From Protonemura montana (Eukaryota; Arthropoda; Insecta; Plecoptera; Nemouridae), in assembly GCA_947568835.1 (NCBI GenBank), contig OX387605.1, forward strand, positions 6,638,418 through 6,702,417: a DNA stretch of 64,000 nt, read 5' to 3'. The translations under genes and the position numbers were made by a program. The first letter of the stretch is position 1, and the number at the start of each line of letters is the position of its first letter. This document shows positions 14,210 to 26,099 of this stretch, piece by piece. The notes below the pieces were generated by a model. The model did no database searches and was not told the DNA's origin. It was given only the letters and a program-made list of their open reading frames with translations.

Positions 14210-17200
14210 CTAGCTAACTGCCACCCATCCATTACTAACCAAGTAATCAAGAATCTTTTTCTCAGGCCCGGAATCTGAATCTTCCGTAGAAATAAATGTC
14301 TCTTTCTTCATTCCGTTATGTAGGTGCTCCTAAACATAAAAATAAACCAATGAAATCGTATCTTCAGTAGTGTAATTTATAAAAATTGAATGCTTTGGTT
14401 TTTTTTGGTACCGTAATTTAGATTAACTGCATAGAAATGAACCAGAAATGTTTAAAAGTAACACACTTACTTTTAAAAGTACTGACTTCCATGAAACATA
14501 TTGAATAGGTTTCAACTTCAAAGATTCACACAACTAGAACAAACAACATTGATTAGTAAAATTCCATTTTCTTTAGTCTAAGATTTTAAAAGCTAGTTGG
14601 TACCCAGTGTTGGGCTGGATAGAAGGCATGTAGTTACAGTAGGAAATATAAGTATGAATGCAAGTATATTATTAGTTATTAATCTTCCTCGTTTACTTAT
14701 TATGAATGCTTGATTCTGCTAGAACAATACAACTATACATTTCTTTGGTGTCATTTTTGTTCAAGGTTTATCATATAAGCAACTTAGTTGAAACACATTA
14801 TCAATTTATTGTAAAATAAAGATCTTATTCTCAGCATGTTCTCGTAAGATTTGATTTGCATTGAGCTCCAAAGACCAGAGGCACTATGATGACAAGTCTG
14901 TTTCACACAAATCCACAATCAATAAGTCTACATCAAAAAGGCAACATCAACACCATACTCCCACACATTTCAAGTTACTCTTTGGCATGCTAATGCATTT
15001 CTCTTGTCACCCTTGCCTGATAAATAACATTTACAAATAAATTTAGACAGCAACAGCTTTAAAAGCTTGCACTTAAAATAAATAAACCCTTGTAAATGCA
15101 AAAATATATGAAGGAACCCATTAATCCAAATTGCTCAAGATAAATCAGTTGTTAGCTAATAGTTAAAAAAACACACAATGTTTTTCAGCATAGAATCACA
15201 CAAAAGCATCCAAATTTAACTTCTTCACCTCATACATTTAGAACCCTCATACATCTAGAACCCATCACAAAAAATGAAATAACAGATTCTCAACACAATA
15301 TATTAGGCACATATTAATATGTCATACCGATAATACTAATCCAAAAGGAAATATGGAATAGGTACTTCAACATCTTTATCTCAGGATGGTAAGGTATTTA
15401 CAAAGTGCACCATGATTATCATAGTTAGTAGACAAAGCAAGTTAATAAATTATAGGTAAATTGTAGCAAATGAGTGGGAAGCGTATGTACTACGCTAAGA
15501 AATTAGACATGCATTCCACGACCGCGTTTCAATACCAGCTGAACCGACGGTTACCTTAATCTCTTTGGGCGATAACAGTTGATGGGCAGGGCAAGAGGAC
15601 AGACTTGTGAGGGTATCGCCCTCATCCTCACATTCCATCCCCTCCCCGAGGTTATCGGGGTTGTCGAGGTTGTTGCGACGGCCGCTTCGACTTGGATATG
15701 GGCTTCCGGGTGAACAGGAGGCCTCGTTTCTTTCGATACTGAAAATTAATGCCACACAATTGGTTTTGTTACCTGCAGTTTATGCAACGTGCAAAAAAGA
15801 TTGGTTAAGTATGTGGATATGGATGCAACTGTATATCATCCTATCCTATATTTTTTGGTCAGAAGAAGGGAACGCAGGGATTGAGTTTGGAATCGAGACT
15901 GAGTGGTGTTCTTGCATCTGATAAGAAATCTTTCTCGGATGTCTCATAATAGAACATTTTACAGGACAGCAAATAAGCAGAATTGACCACGAACTTTGAC
16001 TTATATTGCATCATGAATCTACTAAGGTAATATAGGATTTTTTTTTTGTATTTCGTGCCAAACTGTGGTAACGATGGATTCAGCGTACAGACAGATTCTT
16101 AAACGAGAATGTTGTCAACAAGAGAGGCAGGTGATGGGCTTAGCGTAGGGATATGTTTCTGCACAGGTTTGGTGATTTTTCAGATTGTGTAAAATTATTT
16201 TGTGTCTTTTCAGAGAAAAAAAGGACAGTGTCCCATGATGTAGATTATCTCCTTACTTGGTATTGAAAAAATAACTAGGGATTTGAAAAGGCTGTACTCT
16301 GTTTTATGAGACAAATTAATTTTTTGCAAGAGGCTGGGCTGCCTTTTTAGTGTGATATGCATGCTAACAGAAAACTGTGAAAAAAAAACAAATCATTTAC
16401 GTTGACAACCTTTTTTATGCTTTAGCTAGTGTTTACTGAAGGTAAGGAGTTTTCCATGTTTTTCATAGTTTTGATTTTAAAACTGCATTATAATTCCTGA
16501 ATCTTTTGAGCAATTATTCCAATCTTGGGATTTTTGATTATTATTACTTCTCATTATTTTGAAATCCCACCACTGAATTCATTACTAAAATTTAATTCGT
16601 ACGCTGGTAGCAATGCAGGAGACTGCATTGTGCTGACGTCTTCTCTCATGGTCTAAACAACGTTTAAGCGAGATCGATATCTGGCCTGCGTAGAAATACA
16701 TCTCTTACCAGAATTCATATAAAAATAAAAATGCACTCACCCTCTTCTTTGTTCCATTGGTGATGATATGAGCCTTGACTCGCTGCTGCCCTAGGTGAAA
16801 CAGAAACTGATACAATCCAGAACAACTCACATTACATAAGAACATTTTTTATAAACAAATTACTGTGCATATATGGCTCTTCAAAGTTATCAAATGGATA
16901 TACCTAGTGGGAAAAGGACTTAAAAGTTTCAGGTAGCAATTAAAATCAAAAGTCTAAACCAATGGAGATGATCAAGTATTTTTAACCCACAGTATTCAAT
17001 GAATAGACACAAGACAAACTTTTCTACACTTACAGATTTTTTCTCTTTCCAGTGGTCATGGTGCACTCGTTCTTGCTCGAAGTGAACGCACTCTTCCTTG
17101 CTTGTTAGCCCATTTCGACGGTAGCGCATCAACTCTGACAGCCGGAACTTCAAGTCTTGCTTTTGGACTAAGCCTTGAACAAACTGGTCGTGCTCTTGGG

Positions 17201-18898
17201 CAGTGTGAAACCGTGTGAAGACACGTAGTCTATCACTCAGGTCCCTGAAAACAAAGATTGTGTTAAGCTGCAGTTTTTTTTCCAGCTATGTCACTAATAG
17301 ATGGGTTTTAACCTCTCATTAAAAAGCAAACAAAAAAAAACGGAACAAAAACAAATTACACTGTTTACTTCCAGCTACTTTTTAATAAGTTTCTAAAACA
17401 GACATATTTTACAATAAAATGCATTTCGGTATAAATGACATGGGAATACTAGAAATAATGAGCATCAACTCACTTTTGCTCCTTTGTTGGCTTTTTCTTG
17501 GAAGCAGAAGTCTTCTCCTTGCGGGTGGCAGCAAAGAACTGCGAGATCAGCTGGTAGTCGCGGGCGACACGTTTTCGGCTGGCACGTGCTCGTAACCGCC
17601 GCGTGAACATATCGACCTGCGCGAGCTTCAGATTGATGTCGAGCTCATCATCTTCTATGTTGTTCACGTAGAGCGGGGAGACGAGGGCCTCGGCTACGTT
17701 GTCATATTCCTAATAAGATTCAGCAAATGTCAAGCGCATAGTCTATCTTATTATCCCTGAACATCAGTTATTAAAGTCTATCTTAAAGTTAACTTCAGAG
17801 GAAAATTTCACTACCTTCCAAATGTTTACAAATTTGGTTAACATTGTATTGCAGCCTATGCAGCCTATATTTGTATACCTATGGGCAGGAGCAACCAAAT
17901 GCCTCATGCCTAAAACATACCCTTTCAAAGTCATCTCTCTGGGCCATGTACCCAAGAAGAGTAGCTTCTTCCCTCGATGCATCTGGAGGTGGCAGTCTAG
18001 ACGTTACTTCAGGTGAAAGGGGGCCGCTGTCAGCACTTGTGTGGTCTGTCAATTTGGGCACTGTCCGTGATGCACCCGCTGCCGGCCATGTTAGTCGGCC
18101 GATGCTGCCTTCAAGAAACCGAGCAACATACTCTTCTTTGGCTTCCTCGGGCGTACGAGTCTCGATGTGTCTGCTTATATCCTCCCAGTTGCCAAATCCA
18201 TACTGTTCGATGGCATCCAAAAGATGAAGCTCTTCTCTAGCAGACCATCCACCACGACCAAGGCAAACACCGATTGAACCAGAGTCCTAAAAAATGCTCC
18301 ATAAATACCATGTGTGTATTATTGCGCACAGAAGTGCCATGGCTGGTTGACGCTATGTCCAATGATTCTGGGAAGAAGAGACACCAGGTATGAATTCTGA
18401 AGTCCAGAAATATAATGAAAATAAAATATTTCATACCATAAATTGATAGGAATGGTCATTTTTGTGAATTCCAATTTCAGCACCGGCAGAAAAACACTGC
18501 AAAATAAACAAAATTTAAAATTTATACTTAGTGGCGTATTTAGAGGGTGTTACAAGGCGAAAAAAATAATACCCTGAATTATTTCAGAATATAACATAAA
18601 TTGAAAAATAAAGTGAACAGAAAATAAATGCACTGTAGTTTTTAAAAGATCCCGGGCTACTAAACTGTGAGGTGGATCACATGACACCCCAACTAGCAGT
18701 TGTCTTACCTGCAAACATAAGTCAAAATCGGTACATTCGGCACATTTTATTCTCAGTCCTGCGATATCATCCTGACAATAAGTGCAATTATATTTTGCAA
18801 AGAGATCTGTAAAAAAAAATTAGAGCTCTCTTACAATGAAATACGTAAAAAATATCTGCTGGAATTCAAATTTGTTGACCAAACCACATACCCGCCAT
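14210..18898 (-). CDS. Ada2b: transcriptional adaptor Ada2b (SAGA complex)
   Basis: Coding exons on the minus strand: 18898-18892, 18806-18709, 18496-18437, 18286-17921, 17709-17474, 17244-17034, 16790-16741, 15738-15555, 14533-14471 and 14329-14210. All joins keep phase and give 464 residues, close to metazoan TADA2B (about 420). An N-terminal ZZ zinc finger has ligands C10, C13, C24, C27, C33, C36, H46 and H50. A SANT/Myb domain follows (about 67-115, with AIEQYGFGNWEDI), then the conserved ADA2 middle region (LRVFTRFHTAQEHDQF). A C-terminal SWIRM-like domain spans about 395-464 (LLSPKEIK joined to LCESLKLKP, ending in LVSNGWVAVS). In other animals Ada2b couples the Gcn5 acetyltransferase to SAGA for histone H3 acetylation in the nucleus. 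The ZZ finger, the CFSAGAEIG string and the C-terminus favour the 2b over the 2a paralogue. Exon 7 (50 nt) is the least certain. It is head to head with COX7A. Confidence 0.93.
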
Positions 18899-19333
18899 TT
18901 TCTTGTTCTGACGTCATATCATTTGCATTTCAGTAGGCTTTGACTGTAATCCAACTACAAAACAGAACCATTTACTACTAATTACTTCATCTATTTTCAG
19001 GTACTAGCCTTAAGAATGTTCTGTTAAACTTTGAATGCACGAGAACACCGCTTCGATTAACAAATCTTGGTGAAAATTGTCACATTAATCTGTTGGCCTA
19101 GCTAGGCGTCGACGTCCCTGAATTTTTAATACCATAAAATGCCACAAGAAGACTCTGGCGTCGGCATGGTCGCAGTTCTTCGGGCTTCGTCGGAAATGTT
19201 CGGAACATAATTGCTATTTGCGTCTACCAACATTCCACAAATAATATGGAAATATCTTGTCATAATTTAATTCCTGTAGGTTGGCAGCATTCCTTCTCGA
19301 ACCCACTTGCTCGCAGCCGGACATATTGTGAAA
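18899..19333. promoter_or_regulatory. head-to-head promoter interval Ada2b / COX7A
   Basis: Only 435 bases separate the start codons of Ada2b (minus, 18898) and COX7A (plus, 19334), so both promoters and both 5' leaders must lie here. No TATA box is obvious near either start. Shared regulation is an inference from spacing. Confidence 0.5.
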
Positions 19334-19876
19334 ATGAATTCAGCGAAGGTTGGACGATATTATATATTTTCGGTAAAAAACCATTCATTTTATTTTTGAA
19401 ATATTAACGACATACTTTTCCTTAATTTAGAGGACTTTGCAAGTGGCGCAATCGTGCGTCAGGCAGATCACCACCGCCCAAACCCAAAAGGCAAAAGCTG
19501 CAGCTGATGTCCCAATTGGATATTCTAAGCTCAAGATCAAGCAGGAAAAATTCCAGGTAGGAATGGGGATATTGCGATCTGTGATGTGATATTTGGGTTC
19601 AGGTATAACTTTCAATAAGTTTCATTTCCCGCCACAGAGATCAGCCCTTGATTTTGCTCTTAGGTCAGTTGACAGAAATTCATCTTACGCCTATTGAAAT
19701 ATTTGGTTTCGTTAATGCTTTCCGATTCGCAGGTCAAAGATGGTCAGCTCGTTTTCCTGAAGGGAGGAATGCTGGACAAGGTTTTGTACCAGGGAACGAT
19801 GGCTCTCAGCTTGCTGGGAGTGGGATTAGTCTGCAAACTCATCTACGACTTGGCCATGCCGGCCAAGCCAGAATAA
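19334..19876 (+). CDS. COX7A: cytochrome c oxidase subunit 7A, mitochondrial
   Basis: Three exons (19334-19372, 19431-19556, 19733-19876) join in phase to a 102-residue protein. The basic, acid-poor N-terminus is a likely mitochondrial presequence. The C-terminal part has the family pattern VFLKGG, DKVLY and TMALSLLGVG, the last leading into one transmembrane helix (about 76-97) and a short intermembrane-space tail. Nuclear-encoded subunit 7A is a small single-span subunit of respiratory complex IV in the inner membrane. Length is usual for the family. An AATAAA polyadenylation signal lies about 160 bases after the stop. Confidence 0.9.
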
Positions 19877-20033
19877 GCAGCTGACTGTTGCTAGAGTTAA
19901 ATGTTTAGACGAGTGCTGTCTCAATAATTTGGAGATGGCACTCTGCTGGGTAAAACTGCATTTTTATTTTTCTTCAGGCTAATTTATGTTCATTCTTGTA
20001 GATTATGAAAACTATGTACATTATTATAAAATG

Positions 20034-20039
20034 AATAAA
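20034..20039 (+). terminator. polyadenylation signal of COX7A
   Basis: AATAAA 157 bases after the COX7A stop codon and before the convergent ALG12 3' end. Confidence 0.55.
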
Positions 20040-20044
20040 CTACA

Positions 20045-20645
20045 AGTTAATATTACAAGGTACCCATATGCTAGTGCAGTGACTGCCCTCTCATAATTAA
20101 GGAGTGGATCCTCAAATGATATGTCTGAAACAATCCAAATTTTAACAGAGTTATGCTTGATTTCTGAAATGCTGCCAAAGTCACTAGATTTGACAGATCC
20201 TAGGAGATCAATCTGAAATCTCTACTTAATTGGGTCTGTTAATCCTAATTAATAAATAACTTGAGTAGGTTCATGAGCGGCAAACACAATTCATGAAAAT
20301 TGGTGCTACATCACCACTCAGCTCACTAGAACACAACACTTGGGAGAAAATGCGTCTTCCGACGCCATGCGAATCCCCACAATTTCTAAAATTTAGCAAT
20401 TTGACACTTCGTTCCTTAATTTTGACATACCAGCCAGTTAACATTGTGCTGTTAACCACTAAGGCACTTCCTTGTTCACATTGTGTTTCTTGGTAAAAAG
20501 CTGTTACATTAATTATGTTACTACATACTACTGACATTCGTACTAACACGGCAAACAATTGTATCACAGTTTAAAAATAATGCCTTGTATCTAACATTGT
20601 TTATAAAGGTGCTATCTACTTGAGCATTCAACCCTTCAGTCATTA
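20045..20645. other. convergent 3' region COX7A / ALG12
   Basis: About 600 bases between the tails of two converging genes. It should contain the ALG12 3' untranslated region. No gene or clear repeat was seen. Confidence 0.45.
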
Positions 20646-20649
20646 TTCA

Positions 20650-23600
20650 TTACTCATTAGACACATTTGCAGTAGCAGCACTCTCAGAATTTGGCATTGT
20701 TTCTACATCTAAGATTTTTTGAGATTTGGGCTCTTTTTTCTTGGATTTTGTAGTTTTTGTTTTCACAACCTCTCCATCTATCAATTGACTTGTGTCCAAG
20801 TTTGTGTTTGGCACAATTTCAGTTTTTGCAGCAGATTTATTTTTGGATTTCTTTGTTTTACTTTTAATAGTATTGTACTGTACAGTTTCAAGAATTTCTT
20901 CATTCTGATCTGGTAATGCTTTTTTAAAGTCATTGTCACCCTGCAGCTTTTGGTTTAGCTCATCAACTTCAGATAGGCCAACCTCAAAATTTAATACACT
21001 CGCAGTGTCGGTTACTGGATGCTCCTCTAGCGATTTTGGTTTCTCACCGTTAGTCGTACTACGTCCTTTCTTTTTCTTTGTTTTGACAGCTTTTGCTTTA
21101 GGAATAGATGAGGTTTCCTCAATTAGAGTTGGAATTTCAACCAAAGATTCACCACCAAAAGATGATTCATCATCATCAGTTTTGTTTTCGGTATCTAAAA
21201 GTTCATCCAATTGGTCATCAAGATTTCTTTCATCCAAATAAGTTGCCTTTTCTACGGATATATTCGCTACATCATCGACAACCGACTCTATCTTTGTCGC
21301 TTCTTCTGGTCGGGATATACCCAGGTCATCTAACTTTGTCAAATCAAGCTCACCTTCTGTCTCTGTTACTACGTCACGCTGTAAGAATGTTTGTGTCTCG
21401 CTTGATGTCATTTGCGATTCGTCAACGATAAATGAATCGAGGTCTTCATCAATAACCTCATTGTCAATTGGATATGCCTCACCTGGAAAGCCTCCTTTGT
21501 TGAAATCATACTTTCTTTTTAATATGAAGATCATCGGCTTAGTCTTTATTCTGATTGGCGGAAAGCTGTTGTAGTTGAATGCAATTTGTGAGAATCCTTC
21601 AACCGACTCTAAGATAATGTGCGATCGCAAGTACGGCTTCAGGTTTTGCGAGTACTTGCTTTTTGCTTCAACCAGAAGGTGAGTGAACTCCATCATTTCG
21701 TCACTACCATGCGTGAGGTTCTCTTCTTTGCTGTACCTAGAACAAGACCAAGGTTACACACTGGCCTGTTATAGATCACTCCACCAATAAGTTGGATGTC
21801 AATGGTTTCCTCAATCTGTATGTTTAATTACAATGCAAATAGAGTGCCAAGAGGCTGGATACTGGTTGAGGTGAAGAAAAAAGAGTGAGGGAGCGAAACT
21901 TTCCGGAGAAGCAACTTGACGCACTACATTTTAGCATGTTGAATTTATCATTGTTATAGATGTTCTCTAACATGAACTCACCTCCATGCGGCGTTGGCTT
22001 GGGTGAAGCGCGAGACACCCGTCTGCGCTGTCAACACGTCGATGTGCACGGCAACATTGGTCTCGGTGCGTGCCAGCTGATGCAGCCGCGCAATCGCGTG
22101 CCCGCCCGGGTAGTTGGAGCCCGCGATGCACAGCAGGAAAACAGAGAACACTGCGTTCAGCGCTAGATGAGCCGCCACTCCCAGCGACAGCACACCGTGC
22201 CACGGGGACTTGCGGCGGTTTTCCCAGCTGCCGAAATGATTGTGCAAATTTTGTTCCACTCGATGATAAACAATTGAGGAAATAATAGTTTTCAGGTAAA
22301 TGTCTAGTTTGAATTAGGTAAAGAGTTACTACTAACTTATTATCCACTATGGCTGAAAGTTCATAACTCCATAGGGTTAGCTTATAACATGGTCTTTAAA
22401 TCAACTTTATAAAAATGTTTCTGATTAAATATCCTGAGAATATAAGGAAGACAATTTTTAATTATCCTGAACAATCATTTTATGTGTAGCAAAATACATA
22501 AATGGGTAAAAAGTAGGGGTGTGCGAATAGTGGTTTTTGAGTTCGAATCGAATATCGAATCGAATTATTGTCAACAGTTTCAAACCGAATCGAATTTCGA
22601 ATAATTATTTACAAAAACGTCGAATATCGAATCGAATGTCGAAGTATTTCATTTGATCGAAGTATTTTCGAATTGCTACTTTTACACTTCATTTCAATTT
22701 CAAAACGCAGAATTCTGAATTTTTATTGCCACTTGGGTATTTATTAGCAAGTTTAGCATGTTTTAACTTCCAGTTCAACAGCATTCCATAAGGTACATAC
22801 TTATAGCTCTAGTCTCTTTCCTTTAGGTACTACTAAAAAGTTTACCCATAAATCTCATGTTTATCAAATCAGGGTGAGTTGTGACAGATAACCATAGCAT
22901 GATAAACACTTTAAACAGCATGATCATAAAATAACAAAAATGAGCTTTTTGTAGTGGTCCTAAATTACACTCCTCTTATTATCATTGATGTTATTGTTAT
23001 CACCTTGCCTTTCCGTTTCTGCCTCACTCATATCAATATCCATGTTAGAAGCCAGAAGGGGTCATAAGTACGTAAATAGAAGAAGATTTAAATAAGCAAG
23101 AACCAGAGTAAAGGCCATTTTGAATTTCATGTTTGGAATTCAATTTTGTGACGTGTGCTGCTCCCTAGTAGCCATTACATGAACCAACTTCGAAGTTGAC
23201 CTCGAAGTATTCGAACAGCGAATAATTTTCTTTCGAACCGAAGTATTTTCGAATGATTTTAAAACAACTAATCGACAATCGAAGTCGAATAATTCGATTC
23301 GATTCGAGCCGAATTATTCGTCAAGTTCGAAGCTTCGCACACCCCTAGTAAAAAGTAGTTGACTCACATCCTGTGACAGGCGCTGGCGGCTGCGACGTTT
23401 AGCAAGGGGAAGACATAGATGACGAAGCGCAGCTCTTTGTGTGGCAAGAATGAGAAGAGCATGACAAATGCCAAGGCAGGCAGCAGCAGTTTACGCACTC
23501 GTGCGTCATAGTATGCACCGATTGGCACAAGGAACACCGACCATGCCATTCCTCGCGGAATCGCTGAATAGAAGTACCACAGGAATGGAGAAGTCTGGCT

Positions 23601-24961
23601 TGACGTTAAGGGATATTCTGGGCATTTGTGGTTCTAGCTGTCTGTTTTACATACAACTGATTTTAGCATGGTTAAGAGGAGTGAATTCTTATAAACCCCT
23701 TCATACTTTCATTGGAATCTTGTTACAAAGGATACACCCCATTCGTTGCTGCGATTTAAAACAGTATTGAAGAAGAACACTTCTCCCTCAGGCCAAACAG
23801 GCCGTTCCCAAAAGAATGAATCAATTGCAAACGTGAGAGCTAAACATATTACTCCAGCTGGCACAGCAAACTTGAACAACCTTAGACAGAAAAACAAAAA
23901 CATTTTAGATGTAGAGAATTAGATGCTGAGTTGAGTACGAAACAACTGCATCAAAGTTAATACTCCAGACTAAAGTCTACAAACCTTATAGGATTGATCC
24001 CTTTCTCGAACATGTCAAACAGCAACAGAAGCCCAAGAAACATGCTTAGCTCAGCACGGAATATAATTATCGCCGCAGCTGAGAGGTAAATGAACCTTGC
24101 ATGTTCATGTTTCATCCAGGAATTCACAGCAAGAAGGACTAGTAATGACAAAAAAATCATAGAATTACCAAATCTTTATCTTGGGTCTGAGGAGTGCATG
24201 GTTATTTGTTGTATCATTATTTTATGGTTGTAGCTTACCTAGCGGTAACGCCATTATGTTAGGCAGTGGCCGGCTAAGATAATACATGAAATGATACTGA
24301 GACACGGTCACCCATATGTACCACGATGTAAGTTTTAGACCAAATACGGACTGAACAGTCTTCTTGTATTCGTTAAATGCTGCCAACACACATAGCCCAA
24401 GCGTAGCGCGAACTAGAAAGGAGAGAAAAGGCTTTTGTCATAATTTAATACTTCGTTATTTTTATGGGACGAACTCATCTGAAACTAGATATTACTAGAT
24501 ACTAGATATTATACTCTAGATGAGAACCCAATAAATATCATTTAGGTCAACTCATGAAGCAACTTACCTACAAGTTGTGCACAGAACTTGCTGAGGCCTA
24601 GTGCATTGGTAGCTATAACTACAGGTGACGCTAAGATTGAGACTACGAGAGGACCGAGAAATGTCCGAGGGACGACACCAGGGAATTCGTGATGATCGTA
24701 CTGAAACAATTCACTGCATGCGTCAGTCTAGAAAAATACATCAGACAGCATTCATGCAGTGGCACCCACATAAAGCAATTTCTGATAACAGTACCACCAA
24801 GGATGCAAAATATTATTATTATTTCTTACCTCGGAGACATTTAGACCATGATATAAAAGATCATGAGTGGCTTGTAGGTTAAAACTCTCTTCAACTTTTG
24901 TGTAGGGACAGTACAAAAGATGGATAAAGGCCACGAAAGCCACTACAACGATTTGATCCAT
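20650..24961 (-). CDS. ALG12: ALG12, dolichyl-P-mannose:Man7GlcNAc2-PP-dolichol alpha-1,6-mannosyltransferase
   Basis: Minus-strand exons: 24961-24830, 24700-24568, 24412-24239, 24138-23985, 23880-23736, 23594-23368, 22227-21982 and 21736-20650, in phase, 765 residues. The protein adds the eighth mannose to the lipid-linked N-glycan precursor in the ER lumen. GT22-family features seen: the first luminal loop motif ([14 protein letters not shown], about 21-34), [18 protein letters not shown] (45-62), multiple hydrophobic spans, [28 protein letters not shown] and [15 protein letters not shown]. The catalytic core ends near residue 482, about where the human enzyme ends (488). A tail of about 283 residues follows, acidic and with lysine clusters at about 621-629, 695-704 and 728-741; the core and tail share the last exon. 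The exon 5 donor is GTATCC, chosen because the alternative one breaks phase. The intron after exon 6 carries a MITE. An upstream TTG in the same frame is not used here; the start is the ATG at 24961. Confidence 0.92.
22506..23355. mobile_element. hAT-like MITE with 8-bp target duplication
   Basis: The element (22514-23347, 834 bp) begins TAGGGGTGTGCGAA and ends with the exact reverse complement, a 14-base terminal inverted repeat. It is flanked on both sides by the direct repeat GTAAAAAG (22506-22513 and 23348-23355), the 8-base target duplication typical of hAT transposons. Inside each end are many TCGAATCGAAT-type units. The middle is AT-rich with no transposase frame, so it depends on an enzyme from elsewhere. 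It lies in an ALG12 intron and does not touch the splice sites. Confidence 0.85.
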
Positions 24962-25209
24962 ACCCAAATTCAAATGTTAATATTACTTCTTTGTTCAGAA
25001 CGAACGCAATAACAATTTTTTCTTTCCGCCGGCTGGCACATTTGCACACCTCGCAGAATTACATCTTCTACCAGTGCCAACTGGGATCGAACGAGGACCC
25101 TGCGAACACAAAAATACCCCCACCACTTTAGGCACGTGTGAGGTGTATTGGCGGGCTTTTGAGATAAGAGAAAGATTACTAATTGTTCCTGTTTTATTGT
25201 TTTATAAAG
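24962..25209. promoter_or_regulatory. head-to-head promoter interval ALG12 / thymidylate kinase
   Basis: The two start codons lie 248 bases apart on opposite strands, so a common bidirectional promoter is very likely. The interval contains a tRNA-like module (separate entry) and a GC-richer patch around 25025-25040. Confidence 0.5.
25040..25145 (-). repeat. tRNA-like A-box/B-box module, probable SINE fragment
   Basis: On the minus strand an A-box-like TGCCTAAAGTGG (plus 25123-25134) lies about 30 bases before a B-box-like CGTTCGATCCC (25083-25093), the spacing of an internal RNA polymerase III promoter. The sequence between does not give a convincing anticodon arm, so I call it a SINE head or tRNA relic rather than a tRNA. 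Its position inside a 248-base promoter is notable. Limits are approximate. Confidence 0.4.
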
Positions 25210-26088
25210 ATGGGTTCTGCTGGAAGAGGAGCACTAATTGTGTTTGAGGGATGTGACAGAGCTGGAAAATCAACGCAATGTAAAAAGCTTGTTCAATCAC
25301 TTCTCGCTAAAAACATTAATGCGCAACTGATGTCCTTCCCTGATCGATCTACTTCTATAGGAAAAATAATTTCCAATTATTTATCCAAGAAAGAAGAATT
25401 GGCTGATAAAGCGATTCATCTTCTTTTCTCTGCTAATAGATGGGAGCTCGAGTAAGTGATAGAGCTTAATTAAATTAAACCGTATTTGTGTAACCTAACC
25501 TAAAATTTGATTATAATTTCTTTGTTATAGACCAGAAATCACCTCAGCCTTAATGTCTGGGACGACTTTGATTGTGGATCGATATTCATTTTCGGGGGTG
25601 GCGTTTTCATCGGCTAAGAAGGTAAGTGTCCGACAAAATGTGTTGTGATGTACGGTTTATGCAGTTATAACAACCAATGAGTCTGCCGTCAAATTTGGAA
25701 TAACTTTAGGTATTACAAATAATACCTACCAAATTTTCTCTTCACTTTTACCAACTGCCATTTCTTCAAATTGTTGCAGGGCATGGACCTGGAATGGTGT
25801 TGGAAGCCTGAAATTGGACTTCCTAAGCCCGACCGAGTCTTATTTTTGAATCTCAGCCCCGAAGCCATGGCTCAAAGAGGTGGTTTCGGTGATGAGCGTT
25901 ATGAGAACACTGTGTTTCAGCAACAAGTGAAAAAGAATTTTATCCTCTTGCAAGACAAGACATGGGAAACGATCAATGCTGATCAGGACATTGCCTCACT
26001 GCACAATGAAATATTAAATCGGACATTAGAAATTATTGAAGAATCAAGTAACACGCCGTTAAAGAGGCTTGATTGTATAGCACATTAG
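25210..26088 (+). CDS. DTYMK: thymidylate kinase (dTMP kinase)
   Basis: Three exons (25210-25451, 25531-25621, 25780-26088) join in phase to 213 residues, the usual length of animal thymidylate kinase (human 212). It phosphorylates dTMP to dTDP with ATP, on the route to dTTP. Seen: the P-loop FEGCDRAGKST (12-22), the DRYSFSGVAFS motif (97-107) that binds dTMP, the PDRV..LNL strand, and the LID-type RGGFGDERYE (144-153). The start at 25210 (MGSAGRG) fits the family; an in-frame non-ATG extension upstream adds only hydrophobic residues and is unlikely to be used. It is head to head with ALG12 and converges on the ZC2HC1-type gene. Confidence 0.93.
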
Positions 26089-26099
26089 GACATCATTAG

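Noticed and set aside
15607-15921. 104-codon plus-strand frame
   Set aside because: Antisense of Ada2b exon 8 extended into an intron.
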